The notes: a model not told the origin generated them from the letters alone. 64,000 nucleotides of DNA from Stichopus chloronotus (GCA_021234535.1 CM037837.1:10348636-10412635); one strand, 5' to 3'; shown: positions 1-50,828, counted from the stretch's first letter. Program-made: numbers and translations.

Positions 1-213
1 GTCTGGTAATCAAATACAACTGGCAGTCTGTTCTTAAATTCATAACGTTTCCATGACTTCTGTCATTTCTACAAAAGTTCACCTGGAAAGTGAAAAGATG
101 ATGTCATGACTTTGCATGAGTTTTTCAGGCCAGACAAATCCCACGTGGGTGTCACTGCCCGGTGTCAGTTAACCCCTAAACTATTGTGATGAAAAAAGAA
201 AGTCGTTACTCAC

Positions 214-246
214 CGGCATGACTTCCTCATCCCGGGAGATGTAGAT
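214..246 (-). CDS. domino long-isoform (EP400/Domino-A-like) microexon
   Basis: A 33-nt exon between acceptor TTTTCTTGTACAG|ATC and a consensus donor CCG|GTGAGT, phase 0-0. It reads IYISRDEEVMP. In EP400 the TYTREDA motif is followed by a short segment ending in TEVMPLWTPP, so TYDREDATNK (ending at 4944) joined to IYISRDEEVMP reproduces that arrangement. The LWTPP continuation and any SANT domain would lie left of the window. The match is short, but splice sites, phase and position all agree. Confidence 0.7.
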
Positions 247-3200
247 CTGTACAAGAAAATGAACAAGAGAGATCTTTTCAATCACTTTCATCTCTTGGGA
301 TTTCCAAGTGTCGAAGGCTCACTTGTTTGTTGATACACTGGGCCTTTGATAATACTTTCACTGACGATGATCTCACAGGATGGACTTTGCTTTCATAAAT
401 ATCTTGGTTCGAACAACTTAACCTTTCTTCAGTCTGGGATATTTTGCTGTCATTCAAGTGGCCATTTCCCTCATTCCAGTGCATTGTCCCAGTGGAAAAG
501 TGTGATTGAACCTAGCTGCATAATAGTCTTAAAGTTACTGCTAGCACAAATATTTATTGCACTTGTGTTAATATGCCATGCAAGTGCATTAATGGGCAGG
601 GAAAATGTTCAGGAGCACCAATTACCTCTGCCAACCCTGCCTCCCCCTTTACATCCCATTTTCCCTTAGTACTAAACCTCCCTATGGCACTGACAATATT
701 TAAGAAATAACTTAAATCAACCCCCCCCCCCCCCAAGCAGCTAAAGCTACACAGAGGAAACTACCTGTGTACAGCTTACCACACTTCTTACGAAGGGTAC
801 AACTGAAAAATCATACTGAACACTCTTCTGAACTGAAACCATAGCTAAATTATCTCCTTTTAGTGACTATTTGGGGATTTACAATCTATCTGAAAAGAGG
901 AACAACAAGGTTAATTGTCAAAGATTGGGATATGGTGCACCCTGTCCTTCAGGAACATCTTACTTTTTGTGATAAGAGAGTTTTACATTATTACAATGCT
1001 CTAAGCATGGGTTGTGCCTTCCAATGTTTACTTGAGCACTGCTTATATGGTGGCCAGAAAATGTCGACAAGTTCACAAAGAGTTCGTTGGATTTGTCAAT
1101 GTTGATTAAACACCTCCCGTTCCATCACTGCCAATCAAGTTTATCACCAGTACAGAATAATCCCATCCTCTCCTCAAACCCGCTGTTCATTTGAGGAACA
1201 ACACAATCTGTCACCCTCTTTCAAATTACTCATCCACTCTGTACAAACACACCAGATGGCATTTCATATCTGATTTGTGTTCACTGCCTGCTTCTTTGGC
1301 ACTGCATCCAACATATGTAACAAATACTTGGAGGACTGTGACATATGGATGAGAAGTGTTTTTTTAACTGCACATAATTCAAAACTTCATGAGACCACTA
1401 ATCTTGACCCATAAGATATGCAACTCTGTGATAGGGTCTTTCTGATGTGGTTAAATTATTCTTGTCATCACAGGAGTGTACTGTCCTCTTACAATGAGTG
1501 TCAAAGAAGTATCCTGGTTACGGGGGATTTCATTTCCCTTACTGCAAAGTGTCATGTACCAATGCACAACTTTTTAGATCTAATCTTTTCTTCTTGACAT
1601 CTGGATAAATTTTCTCTTAAAACAGGAAAAGATCTTTGTCAGGTCCTACTGTGCTATGCTGATCACTTATTATTCTCACTAGTTTAAAGTCAAGTATTCA
1701 GTTGGTACCTTTCCTTTGACTCTGCAGAGTTAATTCTCAAAACTAAACGTCTCCATTTTTTCTATGAAGCTCTGTTGCATTTCACTTTTCATACAATTCC
1801 CAAGAAAAAACAAAGGGGAGAATCATTTTGCTGAAACTTTAACAAAGGCTAATGACACATGTCCGTATCTGTTCAAATCAAGTGCAAATTGTGCTCCCCC
1901 CAACACCTTCAAATTTCCTCTCCACTATGCATCTCACTAACTCCTTATTTAAAAGTCCTGTTCACTCTACAAACTACCAAGATTTAAAGGTTTGTGAAGG
2001 TTGAACTATTGCACCATGCAAAGAGAACATACAGTTTGTTAGTTTGTTTGGAAAAAAGAAAACTGACTTCCTATATTAAAAATGTCTTTCTATCACAAAT
2101 TTCAGTGAATTGTGCAAGTCCTCTAAAAGCTCCAAGGTAACGTGACTGGAAGGATGAGCTACGCTACTGACAGAAGCGTGGTCTTTGTTCTGGTGGGATA
2201 GGCACTGCTTTGAATCGGGATTTTCATCTCGTATTTACTCAGTAGCATAAGAAACTGGGAGGTTTTCAAAATCCACTCTAGCACATCCTCACTGCTCCAT
2301 TAATCTCTTAACAACAGAGGGTTAATAATCCCAGTTTACCAACCAGGAACCAACAAGCAACTACATTTGCCCAAAGATGTCATGTCAAGGGTAAAGTTGA
2401 GCCTGTGATTGTACAGTTTTTCAAGGAACTGTATGTCAAGAAAGTCATGTGATCTTTTCCATGACATATAATGGAAAGGCAATCTGACAGCTGGCAAAGG
2501 TTTGGAACATAGTTACCATGGCAACCACATGCATTGGACGTATGCATGCCCAGAGACTAAAATTTATCCGCAGCAGTCATCACAGGGATCCAGCACTTTC
2601 TAAAGAATCAATTTTCATGACTTTCCCAGGACAAAATAGAAAATTCCATGACCTTCCTCCTGACAGCTTACAAAAAGATTTCAGGTATAAGAGCAAAAGC
2701 CTTAATAATTATGAGGTGAGGAGAATAAATTTTGATCTAATGTGTGTTAATATTTTTTTTTTTACTAGTGAGATAGGAATAATGCCACTTTGTGAAAACA
2801 TCAACTTTCCAGCCTTCAAGCAATTTCTCTGAATTTTAGACCTCTCTCAGGTATTGAAATAATTTTCCAAATTTTCATCACTCTTCCGTGGTTGTAGGAA
2901 CCTCGTTATCATTTCGACAGTCATTGCGGCAAAGCCCTGTATTTTCTTAGCATAACACTGTCAAAGAGAAATGGAGGATCTACCACTACAAAAACTGAAA
3001 GCGATCAATTTGCCTTCTTGACATTGTCATCCTCTGGGAGTTCTCTGCCTACTTTCATAGGAATGATAGCAATTCCCCACTGTTTGGTCTTATCATGTCT
3101 TGTCAATGTACGACTTAAGGTTCACTTTGTTTGAGATGGCACAGGCTTGGAGTGGTTGTCAACGGAAAAATTTTTGCTCTCTCTAGAGGTGTAAAAATGA

Positions 3201-4203
3201 TCCAATGATTGATCCCCGAACGGATCGGACGGTTGAAGATCAAACCGAATTAAAGAGAGGCCCATGCCACGCCCAAACAAAATGGACCGTCACACAACGT
3301 CAAAACATGAAAAATAGTTTATCATGTCTGGAGTGGGAGTTGTTCATTTTTTGTTTTTATTTAGAACCAAGCCTGGCCCATTGGAAACAAAGAAAAGAAA
3401 CCTTGGTACAAAGACAACACAGGCACAAACAACAGGTGAAGTGACTTTCAAATTTTTCATTTATTTTACTAATTCTGGTCTGTTCTCCCTCCTTCTCTTA
3501 AGCACCAGGTGTAGAACATTTCTCATAGGCAAAAGTGAAAATGAGAAAAAGATAATAGAGAAAATTTCAATGGCACATTCTTAATAACCAACATAATAAA
3601 AAATAAACACCTTTGAATGAGCTATGGGCTACTGCCGGCACACTGTTGCACAAGTGAACGACCTTACTTTCATAGAGCTGAAAATAATACAGGATCAATA
3701 AGAAACAAAAACTCTGGGAGGGCTTACCACCGCTCAAAGCGAAGAAATATTTTACGTTACCCTCTAACCCGATTACAGCTGATAAACTAGACTAACAAAG
3801 TCACTGGAGAATGAGAATGTCGCTGTTAGTCTCGTCCCCACATCCCTGACGTGCCTCTGACCAGACTTGGAAACACAAACGGCTCCCCAACTCCCAAGCT
3901 TTCACACATATTTGAACAATTGTGTCTGATTTAACAGATGGCATGTTCAAAAAGACAAGACTTTGGTAAAATAATTCTCTTTTTTCAAGATAATAATCAT
4001 AATAATGTCTGCATAGAATCAGAAAATAGTTACAAATAATTAATGTACTCCTGATTGTGTCTTCCTTTTAACATGTTGAGTCATAACAATGTTGTACACA
4101 CACACACACACAGGTCATTTACTTGTGCCTCCTTGCACATTTCTCAAAGTTATTACTATTAGTTTTGTTCTTTTTTTAGGTTTTGATGGCTGATTGTCCG
4201 TTC
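247..4203. other. Domino long-isoform intron
   Basis: No further exon with a protein-like frame was found here. It holds a C14 run (721-734) and a short (CA)n at 4096-4112. It would be intron for the long isoform and downstream flank for the short one. Confidence 0.6.
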
Positions 4204-4209
4204 TTTATT
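4204..4209 (-). terminator. Polyadenylation signal for the short domino isoform
   Basis: AATAAA on the minus strand, 41 nt after the TGA at 4250. It implies a very short 3' UTR and supports exon 34 as a genuine terminal exon rather than a chance open frame. Confidence 0.55.
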
Positions 4210-4249
4210 TATCACCCTCTAGTAATCTAGCTCTTAAATGAATTATATG

Positions 4250-41213
<36,964 letters not shown>

Positions 41214-41236
<23 letters not shown>

Positions 41237-41264
41237 ACTGCCCTCCTCCTACCGTGTCTTGCAT
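41214..41264 (-). promoter_or_regulatory. Upstream ORF overlapping the domino start codon
   Basis: In the predicted 5' leader an ATG at 41264 (weak context, C at -3) opens a 16-codon frame that ends with TAG at 41214, inside the main CDS and in another frame. Ribosomes must scan past it to reach the ATG at 41236 (A at -3), so it could damp translation. Confidence 0.45.
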
Positions 41265-41829
41265 TTGATATCTACGTAGAGAACAGGAAACAGAACAAAT
41301 GGATGAAATTCCATCAAGCTGAGCTTAGGGGGTTAAACTATTCCAGTAGAAAGGTTTGACTAGTGACACGAAAACTCAACACACTGAAGATAATTGACTA
41401 TAGCAGGTCAAGGAAGCCATTCAATACATGCAAAGTTTGTTTGGTATTATATCACCAATGGAGCAGGATTGCAACATACTAGGACTCCAGGAGGTACAGT
41501 AATGACAACATAAAACATTCTGATTTCCAATTTTTTTAAGTGGACAAAGGCAATCCAGCACTACAGGAGGCAAAAAGTATGATGATAATTCTCCGTGAAA
41601 GAGGCAAAATCAGGTTTATAAGTGCAGATCAAAAGTAGATCCAGAATATTCAGACTTGCAAGCGTAGTTTTCATCGATACCTACCACCAGTGCTGATATG
41701 TTATGACACTTTGATTTTTAGATTTAATCAGACATGAATCACCATTCCCTGTTCTCCCCCCCCCCCCCCATTCCCCTCCTGCTCCCCCTCCAGTTATAGA
41801 TGGCAATAATGTACAATTTGAAGACCACA

Positions 41830-42339
41830 CAAGGATGGTCCAGCCACAAATTAAGCTTTGGTATGTTTAAGAGTAAGTTAATCTAACTGTTCTTGGTGAA
41901 ACTTTCATTCAGTTCCCATGTGTGGTTTTTGAGACATCATCAGTGTAAGTTACCCCTTTGCTACCAACTGTGAACCTGAAGCAAGGAGGAGTGACACCTC
42001 TTCACACTGATGAACATTTTGTTTTTTATTATTTTGACCTTGAAATCAATAGGTGGTCAGCTTAACTACTGGTTATGTAAATTTTACAAAACTTTCTTAC
42101 CCCTCATACATTCACATTACCATAGCACTAGATATTAAAGTATTAAATTTGGTGTAAGGTGGAGAGAGATGACATTGCTCCTGCTTGCTTCAAGTTAACT
42201 TTCAGTGACAAATGTGGTAACTTCAAATGCTCATATCTCAGGAGGTACATATCGAATCTGAATGGAAGTTTCACTGAGTTGGTCACATTTACTTTCTCTT
42301 CAACATATCAAAGCTATATTTTTGGCTGGACCATCCTTT
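41830..42339. mobile_element. Inverted-repeat element of about 510 bp
   Basis: Left end AAGGATGGTCCAGCCA is mirrored by right end TGGCTGGACCATCCTT. The span has no coding capacity. Target duplication is not clear. Confidence 0.55.
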
Positions 42340-42510
42340 TAAGAGGAATAGGTGCATATATACTGTGTTTAGAATACACCAACATGGCATAACACAAAAA
42401 TAGCGTCTACCATTGTTAAACCATTCAAGTCTCATGAATAAACATCTGCAAAAATCTCCTAAAAGCATTATGAATGTGATGAGTAACAGAAGATGGAAGA
42501 TTTAAATGTG
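42339..42510. mobile_element. Partial copy of the 343-bp MITE family
   Basis: Begins TTAAGAGGAATAGG and continues TTTAGAATACACCAACATGG as in the other copies, then fades after about 170 bp. It abuts the right end of the element at 41830-42339. Confidence 0.5.
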
Positions 42511-45259
42511 ATGAATGCTCTCCCAATACTGTTACCTCTATTGAACCACACCTCATTTTAAACCGGTTTCACAGTAATGATTCATTAAGTAACATTAATT
42601 TCTGTAACGGTAGGAGGGTAACAGAAGGATAAATGAAATACCAAGTGTTAGTCTGAAGAGAGAAAAATTTCACACATTGGTCCAAGTATGAAATTGAGAC
42701 TGGAACACAGTTTATGGTGAACTATCAACGTCTTGGAGTTCAATAATGAAATATTTCATGAACAAGCTGATTTTTAATTAATCGCCTGCTAAGCAATTAG
42801 ACTGGAAAATTGTCTATTTTCAACAAGTACTGCCATTGCTTTTTTGAATTTTGTGAAAGAACAGATTGATCAAGCCTATAATCTAAGGGACTTCAGATTT
42901 TGGAAAGGTGGCACTAATTCGATCAATGTTGCTTAACATTTAATTAATGCAAGAACACAGTAACGGACACACAATCTAATGCAACATTTATCAACAATAT
43001 GGATTACTGTCATTCTGAGGTTACAGGTACTGTACTGTGCTTCTGTGCCTTATAATCTAAGTATCATGATAGGTTCCATATCAAACTAATAGGAACATGA
43101 TCTTTTTGTCACAAAACTGATTGATATTCACAGAAAAGAAATACGAAAAAGATGTTTAGTTTTGTCACATCTCATGCAGTCAGCACAGTATCCAATGACA
43201 ACTAGGCCTAGTTCTTCAATGCAGTCTCGACTATAACTTCAAACACAACATGCCAAAATTGTTACCATAAGAAAATAAAAATGTCCTATTGTTTGAAACT
43301 AGTTGTTATTGCATCGCTAACAAATTGAAGCCAGTGAAAAATTTCAGTGGTACATGCATGGTTGCAATGAATCATATGAGAAGGGTCAAGTGATCAACTT
43401 GTGAGCTTTACGATTATTTACCTGCCATTTGTAATATCTGTAGCATGCCTACTAACAGTAACCTAAACCCAACTTATAGTCAATTTTCTTCTGGGATGAA
43501 CTGAAAATGTATTTTCTGATTGTCCATGGATGGTGATGGTGCCAGCTTTATGACTTGATCCTCGACAAAAATCCTATTCGCAGTTGCCGCCTTATGTTAC
43601 AAATTTTCAAATCACCATTTTGACAACTCAGTTGAATTTTTCATGACCGTTTTTATTGCTGGCTTATTCATAGGTAATTGCTGTATTTTCATGCATAGAA
43701 TTTGTTCAAAAGGACACTCTTCATGTAATGATTCCCATGCTAATGACTTGGTGAGGTGCACAAAGTTCGGCAGGTTAACATTGTATTGAAAACTCTAAAT
43801 AAATAACAGATTTTGAGGTACAATTCACAGCAGATTGGGTCAAATTACTAAAATAGAAATGTAGACTTGCTAAAGGAAGATAGATTTTGAGTTTTGGATT
43901 GGAAAGTTTGCAATATGCACGGGGGATTTGAAGATCAAGAGAATTGCGCAGCTGGTACTATCTAAGCAGAACGCTACCATCAGTTGGTGCGTAGTATACC
44001 GAGAAAATTTGGGTCAAAACTACCCTCCTAGATCACCGGAAATTGCCTTTCCCAGGCATTGTGCTTACCTTTCCACCCTTCGACTTAATGAGTTTTTAAG
44101 CCATCAACTTCCAATGATGCATGCTATATATGCCAGTATGCACTGTACATGTGTACTATGCAGTCAGCCTACGTACGTCATGGGTCGCCTCACTGCTGCA
44201 CGCCACTTCGACGAAATGCGCGAGAAAGTACGGTACTGTACATAAATCCAAGACCCGGCCTAGGCCTAAGTTTGTATTTAAAATGTTTGTAGCTCGCACT
44301 AGTACTAGAGAAATGTTCGTAATCAGAGCTAAGCAATACCTCAAAAAGCCATGATGTGTGGGATACTCGATGCATTTACGTACATTACGCTCATGCCTTT
44401 TATGCGGTTACAATAATAAACAGTACATACAGCTACTGTAAATGTGAGTTTCACAAACAGTGGCAAGGCGAATACAATACCATCTGCAGGGGATCCAGAA
44501 TCTACAGACTTTAGACTTCTGAGATTCGGTTTTAAGATTTTCGGGGGAGGTAGGCCTAACTTTTGTGCGGTTAGATTGCGAATGCCTTATCAAACTTGCC
44601 TTGCACGGCTGCAGTTGTCAAATTGCGCGGCTAGACACTTCATGATTCATATTTTTGGGCAAACTTTTCAATCTGGGATGTGGCAAGTTTTATACATCCA
44701 TGCAAACGTTTGCTATGCAGATGAAGACCCGCATTTGCTCACTCGCCAAGCAATAAATTAAATTCTGCTAGGACTACTCCTGCAGCCTACTTGTTTCAAA
44801 ATGCCAATCAGCCTGGACTATTAAACTGCTAGGCTTGGCCTAAGGCTAACGTTACGGTAACTCATTTACCTGGCCGGTCACTAACGTCTAGTAGTTTACT
44901 GTTAAGCTGTAAATTGTTGCGTTAGGCTCAAATTGTAACACTATACTGTAACTTAAGTTAGACCTTAACTTACTTAAGAAATTAGGTTAGGCTTAACTTG
45001 GATCTAATTTATTTCATGTCACAATTCATTCTGTTTCTACGTCGATCACTTCACTTCTGAGGAAGCAGTGTGCTTGACAGTCCGGTCCACATTTACTTAG
45101 TCAGTGGACTATGGCTAGGCTTCACGAGATCCATTAACAAGTTATGATGTACTACTAGCCTTACAGGCTTATCAATTCAACTTTCTCCAACAATGCATTG
45201 CGCATGGCTGGGCATATCATGTGTAAAAAAAAAACCGCCGAATCATTTTTAGTCGTTAC

Positions 45260-45600
45260 CTAAAATTCACTCAAATCGTCCAGCAGTCATCTCATCCACG
45301 GACCAAATCCCTCCATCCAAGTCGCATTGCTTATGATGCTTCGTCACACAACATTATGTGTAATCCATTTTGCCTGAAATGTGAAAAATGACATATATTA
45401 GGATTGAGCTCGCTTTGCTACGACCCAGGTGTTCTTTGGAATCGTAAGCATCTAGGTTGCATATGAAAGAACAGTGCAGTATATGCATGAAGGCTGTGTA
45501 CGTACATATACCAACATTTCTAACGCGTGTGCAGTGTGATACTTGTATTATAGGGTACATGTAAGCTCAATGCAACGAATATCCTAAAGCTAGTAACACA
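45260..45600 (-). promoter_or_regulatory. Possible promoter and non-coding first exon of domino
   Basis: A donor-like site, TTTTAG|GTAACG, ends at 45260 on the minus strand and could splice to the acceptor at 41271. The candidate 5' exon would lie upstream of it, next to the NRF1-like site. Only the splice-site resemblance and the surrounding motifs support this; the true start site cannot be seen. Confidence 0.3.
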
Positions 45601-45619
45601 AAGGGTGGTATTAATTAAA

Positions 45620-45631
45620 TGCGCCTGCGCA
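45620..45631. promoter_or_regulatory. NRF1-like palindromic site
   Basis: TGCGCCTGCGCA differs by one base from the NRF1 consensus TGCGCATGCGCA. It lies just upstream of the proposed domino first exon in otherwise CpG-poor DNA. Two CCAAT motifs follow at about 45676-45692. NRF1 sites are common in promoters of housekeeping chromatin genes. Confidence 0.45.
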
Positions 45632-45873
45632 GTACTATTTCGAAATGAAAGCACTCAGAGCAAAGTGGTTGCTACCCAATGGTCGGCCCAATGTTGTGAT
45701 GTGACGTGTTCAGTCCATATTGTTGATCAGAGGGAATGGCGTCAACAGTTGACCCACCGAGGTTTTGAGGAAATATGAGTTTCAAATTTAAATTATCCTG
45801 TAACACACGACAGAGTGACATTTTGCAAATATTCAGAATTACATTACGTACTTACTTGCAGTGACTGTTGACA

Positions 45874-46476
45874 TTAAAGGAGAATGAAACCCTGGGAATA
45901 TCTTTATAAAATATGAAGCAGAAGGGTTTGACAAAACACTTGTCAAAGTTTCATTAAAAAATATTCTTCCCTTCCCAAGTTATGCACTTTTGAAATCTAG
46001 AGAAGGGTGTTGCCATCTTTGTCTCAGTTGAATGTGAACAGACTTGAGTAAGTCAAACTCTGATGTCACATAACCCCTGATGGCAGGAGTTTAATGTATT
46101 TTTTTTGTTTTCGTTCCTCGTAATTTCCGTGAACGCATGTACACTGTACACAACTTTGTGTTGAATTACTGAGGTGTATCATGCAATGATCAAATTATTC
46201 ATACTTTGATTTAAATAGATACATACCTGTTAAAACTATTTGTCAATAAATTATAAAGAAAAACAAAAGCTTTTCAATAACAAGTGGTCAGATTATAACA
46301 TCACAATCTCAGCGTGGCAGCATCCTGATTGATTTTTATGAACTTTTAAATTGCAATATCTTGAAAAGTAAACGACATATGCACATGAAATTTGGTGATG
46401 GTGATCACCACATGTTAGTCTTTCATTTGACAATGATGTTTTATTATAAAACGTTCTGACTTTCATTCTCCTTTAA
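45874..46476. mobile_element. MITE-like element with TTAA ends (piggyBac-type signature)
   Basis: Ends are perfect 12-bp inverted repeats, AGGAGAATGAAA and TTTCATTCTCCT, each directly flanked outward by TTAA. The 603-bp span has no coding capacity. TTAA target duplication is typical of piggyBac-mobilised elements. Confidence 0.65.
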
Positions 46477-47514
46477 GTTACTTTAGTGCAAGTAGTAATG
46501 GCAGCCCACTCAGTGTGTGAACGCCCTTTTAACCATTTCTACCATTATCAGAAGGCTGTCATTCAGACAAATGAAAGTCATTATGAAATTCCTTCTTGAA
46601 AATTTACTGCTGCCAGTACCTTGAATTCACATAGTTGGTAGTGAGATATCCAAACTAACATAAGAGAATTAAAGTGAATTCAACTGACTGCAGTTAGTAG
46701 GAGAATCCAAAACTCCTAAGATATCACTTCTATATGTAGCCTACAAGTTAAGGAGAAATATTCAAACTTAAAGAAGGGGTATCCAAAATGCAGATTCCAG
46801 CTATCAATCGGATATTGAAGTAACTGACATTTAGACTAAAGCGAAGTAAAACTAGTTTTTGACAAGATATTTTGACAACATCCGACGTTGATTGTAGCGT
46901 AGGCCGCCGCCTACTTGTGTCATTTTAAGTTTCACAGTTGGAAGATCTCCTTTGAAAAAATCTTTCTCTCTGTATGATGTTATATTAAGAGCAGATTCAT
47001 GTATGAACTGTAGGCTCTCCACAATAATTGCAAATGTTTTAACTTGCACATACTTTCATTGACTAGCTTGTACACAGTGTTTCTTATAGAGGGCCACTTG
47101 AGGTATTCATGAGTTTTTGATACAAAGTCCTATGTGAACCCTATGGCGCCTTTATGAAATCGTGCAAAATGTTAATCCTCCAACGGATTTTCATGAGCAA
47201 TCTTAATGGTTCGTCACAATGATGCGCTGTTAGTGGTATACCTTCAGGGTGTTCATGAATTTTTTATCCAACGTCATGAGACTGAAGTTCGGAATTTGTT
47301 TCGGCCACCTGTATAGACATTCCAAAAAGTTGTTGCTTAACCCGTGACAACACATTATCGTCTCTGTCCCTGTGCAATGGAGCTTATTGTTAAGTTGTAT
47401 CTCTGTACTGAAGTATGCATAACATGTGTTTTTCAGTAAGTGCCTATCTGTCCACTCCAAACGCACTTATTCAATTTACTTGTAATATGTCACCCTTCTG
47501 AAGATCTTTGAAAC

Positions 47515-47857
47515 TTAAAGGGAAATAGGACGCTTAGAATACACCAACATCACACACAAAAGAAACTAGCATTAATCATTCCGTCTCATCAATAAACATC
47601 TATCAAAGCTTCATCTCCGCAAAACATTATGCATGTGATGAGTAACGGCAGATGCATCATTTGAATTTTGAAAAGTTTGGGTAAACAAATTAGTTTTGAG
47701 AAACAAATAACTGACTTTCTATCTGTGACAAGCTCATTTTTTGAAAAGGAGGCCACTATCCTTCCTTATTTTGAATAATCTATCATTCTACGTCCTCAGA
47801 CATTGGTTTTGAAAATATGGATGTTTTCTCTAAAACAAACGCCCTATTTCCCTTTAA
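47515..47857. mobile_element. MITE-like element, best-preserved copy of a dispersed family
   Basis: 343 bp bounded by TTAA. Inverted termini are AGGGAAATAGG and CCTATTTCCCT. The interior matches segments at 23662-24014, 42339-42510 and, inverted, about 26110-26400 and 49650-49920. No coding capacity. Confidence 0.65.
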
Positions 47858-47905
47858 AGTAGAGGAAATAAATATGAACAGCTGTTAGCCGGGCTCATTG
47901 TAATC

Positions 47906-48005
<100 letters not shown>

Positions 48006-49649
48006 ATTACCGGCGCACGCTCCGTGTAAATAAATATAAATGTTCAGTCCGACCGGAAAATGGAATGTTCGTCACTTATAATTTCCGAGGTGAAAAATAG
48101 ACGTATAGACGCTAAAAGAAATGTATTATATCTCCGAGATCCGAGAGGAGAAAAAAAAAATACGTGTGTCCATTAGCATGTCCAAAGTCGTAACTCCAGT
48201 TTTGGAACCAAACTTTTTGGTAGCCTCCGAATTCAGTACGCTCCCAAAATCAGCATAAAATCAACAAAAAAGTGAGGATTTGGCACGGGCTGTATAGGCC
48301 TGGCCCCGGTGGCGTTTAGCGACAAAATTCAGGGAGGGATTGAGGGGGACAAACCCTCCGGAAGCTACAGAATGTTAGCATATTTGAACCCTTAAAATGC
48401 TTGTAAATTTACTGCCTCTGTGTGTATGTTACGTTTCATAACGGGACAACCGTTTTACCGGTATAATTTATGTGGTTTTCACCTCAAGATCTTTTTGGGA
48501 TCTAAGCGGACAAAGTCATTCTTAATAATAAATCAAACATTGCCAGTTTCAGCTGCAGGGGCCCATATCTTTATAGAGGGGTCAGACGGCCCTTAGTTTC
48601 TGACTGGCTGGATGTTTATTTCATATTTTTCAACTGAGTGGCGTCGCCACCGGGAAAGTCTCGGGTGTTGGCAATGCCTTATCAAGAAAGGATCCAGATG
48701 TTTATAAAGGAGGGGTGCGGTCTTCACCAAACGGACCGTGTCAGGTTCGGTGCAACGAAGACAAAGTATGTGTAGGGCTGAGTAACGGGAGGACTATCTA
48801 AGCGGAGCACCGTCATTGGTTGACGCGGAGCGTACATGTACAAAAAGGTTGGCTTTTCAAATCCGCCGGATGGTCAGAAACGGCACTTTCTGGTCGGTAC
48901 TTGAGCTGCATGTACCTAGCTCTCAACATGCCAAAACAACCCAGTCAAAACTCTCTTTTGAAGTAAAATGTATTACCGGTGCCAACGACAAACCCAGGTA
49001 AAGGATAAAAATTATCCAGATTTTATTCTGAGTTTTTTTAGGAAGCAAAATCAGAGAAACTCAAGGTGCATACCCCCCGAATCCCCCAGGAACTAAGAGT
49101 GCGGATGCTGGGCAGTTGTAGGAAGGCTATCTATAAGCGAAAGCGCAACCATCCGAGCAGAGCAATGTCTGTGATTGGCTCAATTTCCACTGCAAATTCC
49201 TTTTCTCCGTAAGTGGCAGCTTGGAAACACACACACACACACTGATAATGCAAATACAGGAAGTAAATGCGGACACGTACACATTCAGTGCATGCAACTC
49301 GTCGCCTCCAATCGGCTGTGCTGTAACTCTATGCTGTGATATCGGTTCTATAAATGCAAACTGGCCACCGGTTTTACATAATCCAAAATTTTAAACCTAA
49401 GAAAATGGGTACTAACTCTTAAGATTTAATTAATTGAAGGTTCAAAGGGGATAGCCATTTATAGCCCGATACCAAAACCCGAAAAAAAAAGCTGATCTGG
49501 AAAAAAAAAATTCACAAAAACTCAAAGAGACTAAAAGCCCTCAACAGTCTCCCCTCCTCCTTGGATCTGCCGCTGTATTGCATTTGTAAAATTTTATTTC
49601 TTTCAGGTGGAATATGGTATTAAGCTTATTTGGAACACTATTTAGCCTA

Positions 49650-49920
49650 ACTTATATTTAGTCTAACTTATATTTTGAAAACCAACACTTATGGACACAG
49701 AATGATAGATTGCTCTAAATAAGAGAGGATGGTTACCTTCAAGTTTTTAGTATTTGTTCCCGCAGCTACAAATTCAGTTGTTTAACTTGATCAATAATGA
49801 TTTGTTTACCCAAACTTTTAACTCACTTAAATGATTTATCTAGTCGATAATTATCCTTGTGCATAATGTTTTTTATGACTGAGATGAAGCTTTGCTGATA
49901 TTTATTCATGGTGAGATTCA
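49650..49920. mobile_element. Inverted, diverged copy of the 343-bp MITE family
   Basis: Contains ATTTTGAAAACCAA, AGAATGATAGATTG and TTTGTTTACCCAAACTTTT, complementary in order to the middle of the 47515-47857 element. Ends not preserved. Confidence 0.4.
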
Positions 49921-50809
49921 ATGGTTTATTGGAGAACAACACATGAAGGTAAAATTTCCCATTTTTAATTTAAGTTTTTACCTCGACTCATTTCTACAAA
50001 CAGACTCCTTTTTAAGATGGGCAGGTTTAACTCTCCCATGTATGGTTTTTGTAAAATTCATGAGGAGACACTGGAACATTCCTTTTGGGGAAGTATTCAT
50101 ACCTCAACCTTTATTTTGGACACCGCGAATAAATTCTTAAACAAGCAATTCTTTCTTCTTTTTTTTCAAAAGAAAATATTTTCTTTGGTTTTAAGAAAGG
50201 TCTGGTGCACCCATATAGTTATCTCATTTTATACATGAAATATTTTATTTTTAGCTCTAAAAAGGGATGGTTGTGCACCAAATATCAACAATTTCTTTCA
50301 CCAGTTCACATTGTTCTTTCTGTAAAAAAATATTCTAATATAAATTATAAACAGAGCAAGAAAGCAATCACATACCTTCATCTTTATGATACATTCCGTT
50401 GCTGCCCAGGTCTTTTTGACTAATTGCGGTCAATTTCTTTGTTGTTGCTTTTTCTTTATATTCACTTTCGTTTTGGTTGTAAACATTGTACAAAAGGGAC
50501 AATCACGGTAAGGAGGTTTCTGTAACTGTAGTTTTTCTTGTTTCACTTCAGATCTGTGACATAATCCTTCCACCGTTTATATACGTCTTTGATGTTTAAC
50601 ATAATAGCAGTAGGCCTACATGAACATAGTTTCGGCAGTCTCTCATTACAGAATATCCTTTCGTATGACCACGGTCAGATGTATATTAATTCCCATGTAA
50701 TTGTGTATTGAACAAGTGTCAATGGAAGTAGGAGGAAGTTAAATTTTTGTTATTTGTTGATGTTATATTATGTTGCGTGTATATTAAATCATGAAGATTT
50801 TCAATAAAT

Positions 50810-50828
50810 GGGGGGGGGGGGGGGGGGG
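50810..50828. repeat. Poly-G tract
   Basis: Run of 19 G in the gene-poor region. Confidence 0.9.

Larger units (their letters stand above)
41272..45259. other. Probable 5' intron of domino
   Basis: No coding exon recognised. Contains a C14 run (41756-41769), an inverted-repeat element (41830-42339) and, directly next to it, a partial MITE copy (42339 to about 42510). The part from 43.9 to 44.9 kb is somewhat richer in CpG. Confidence 0.5.
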
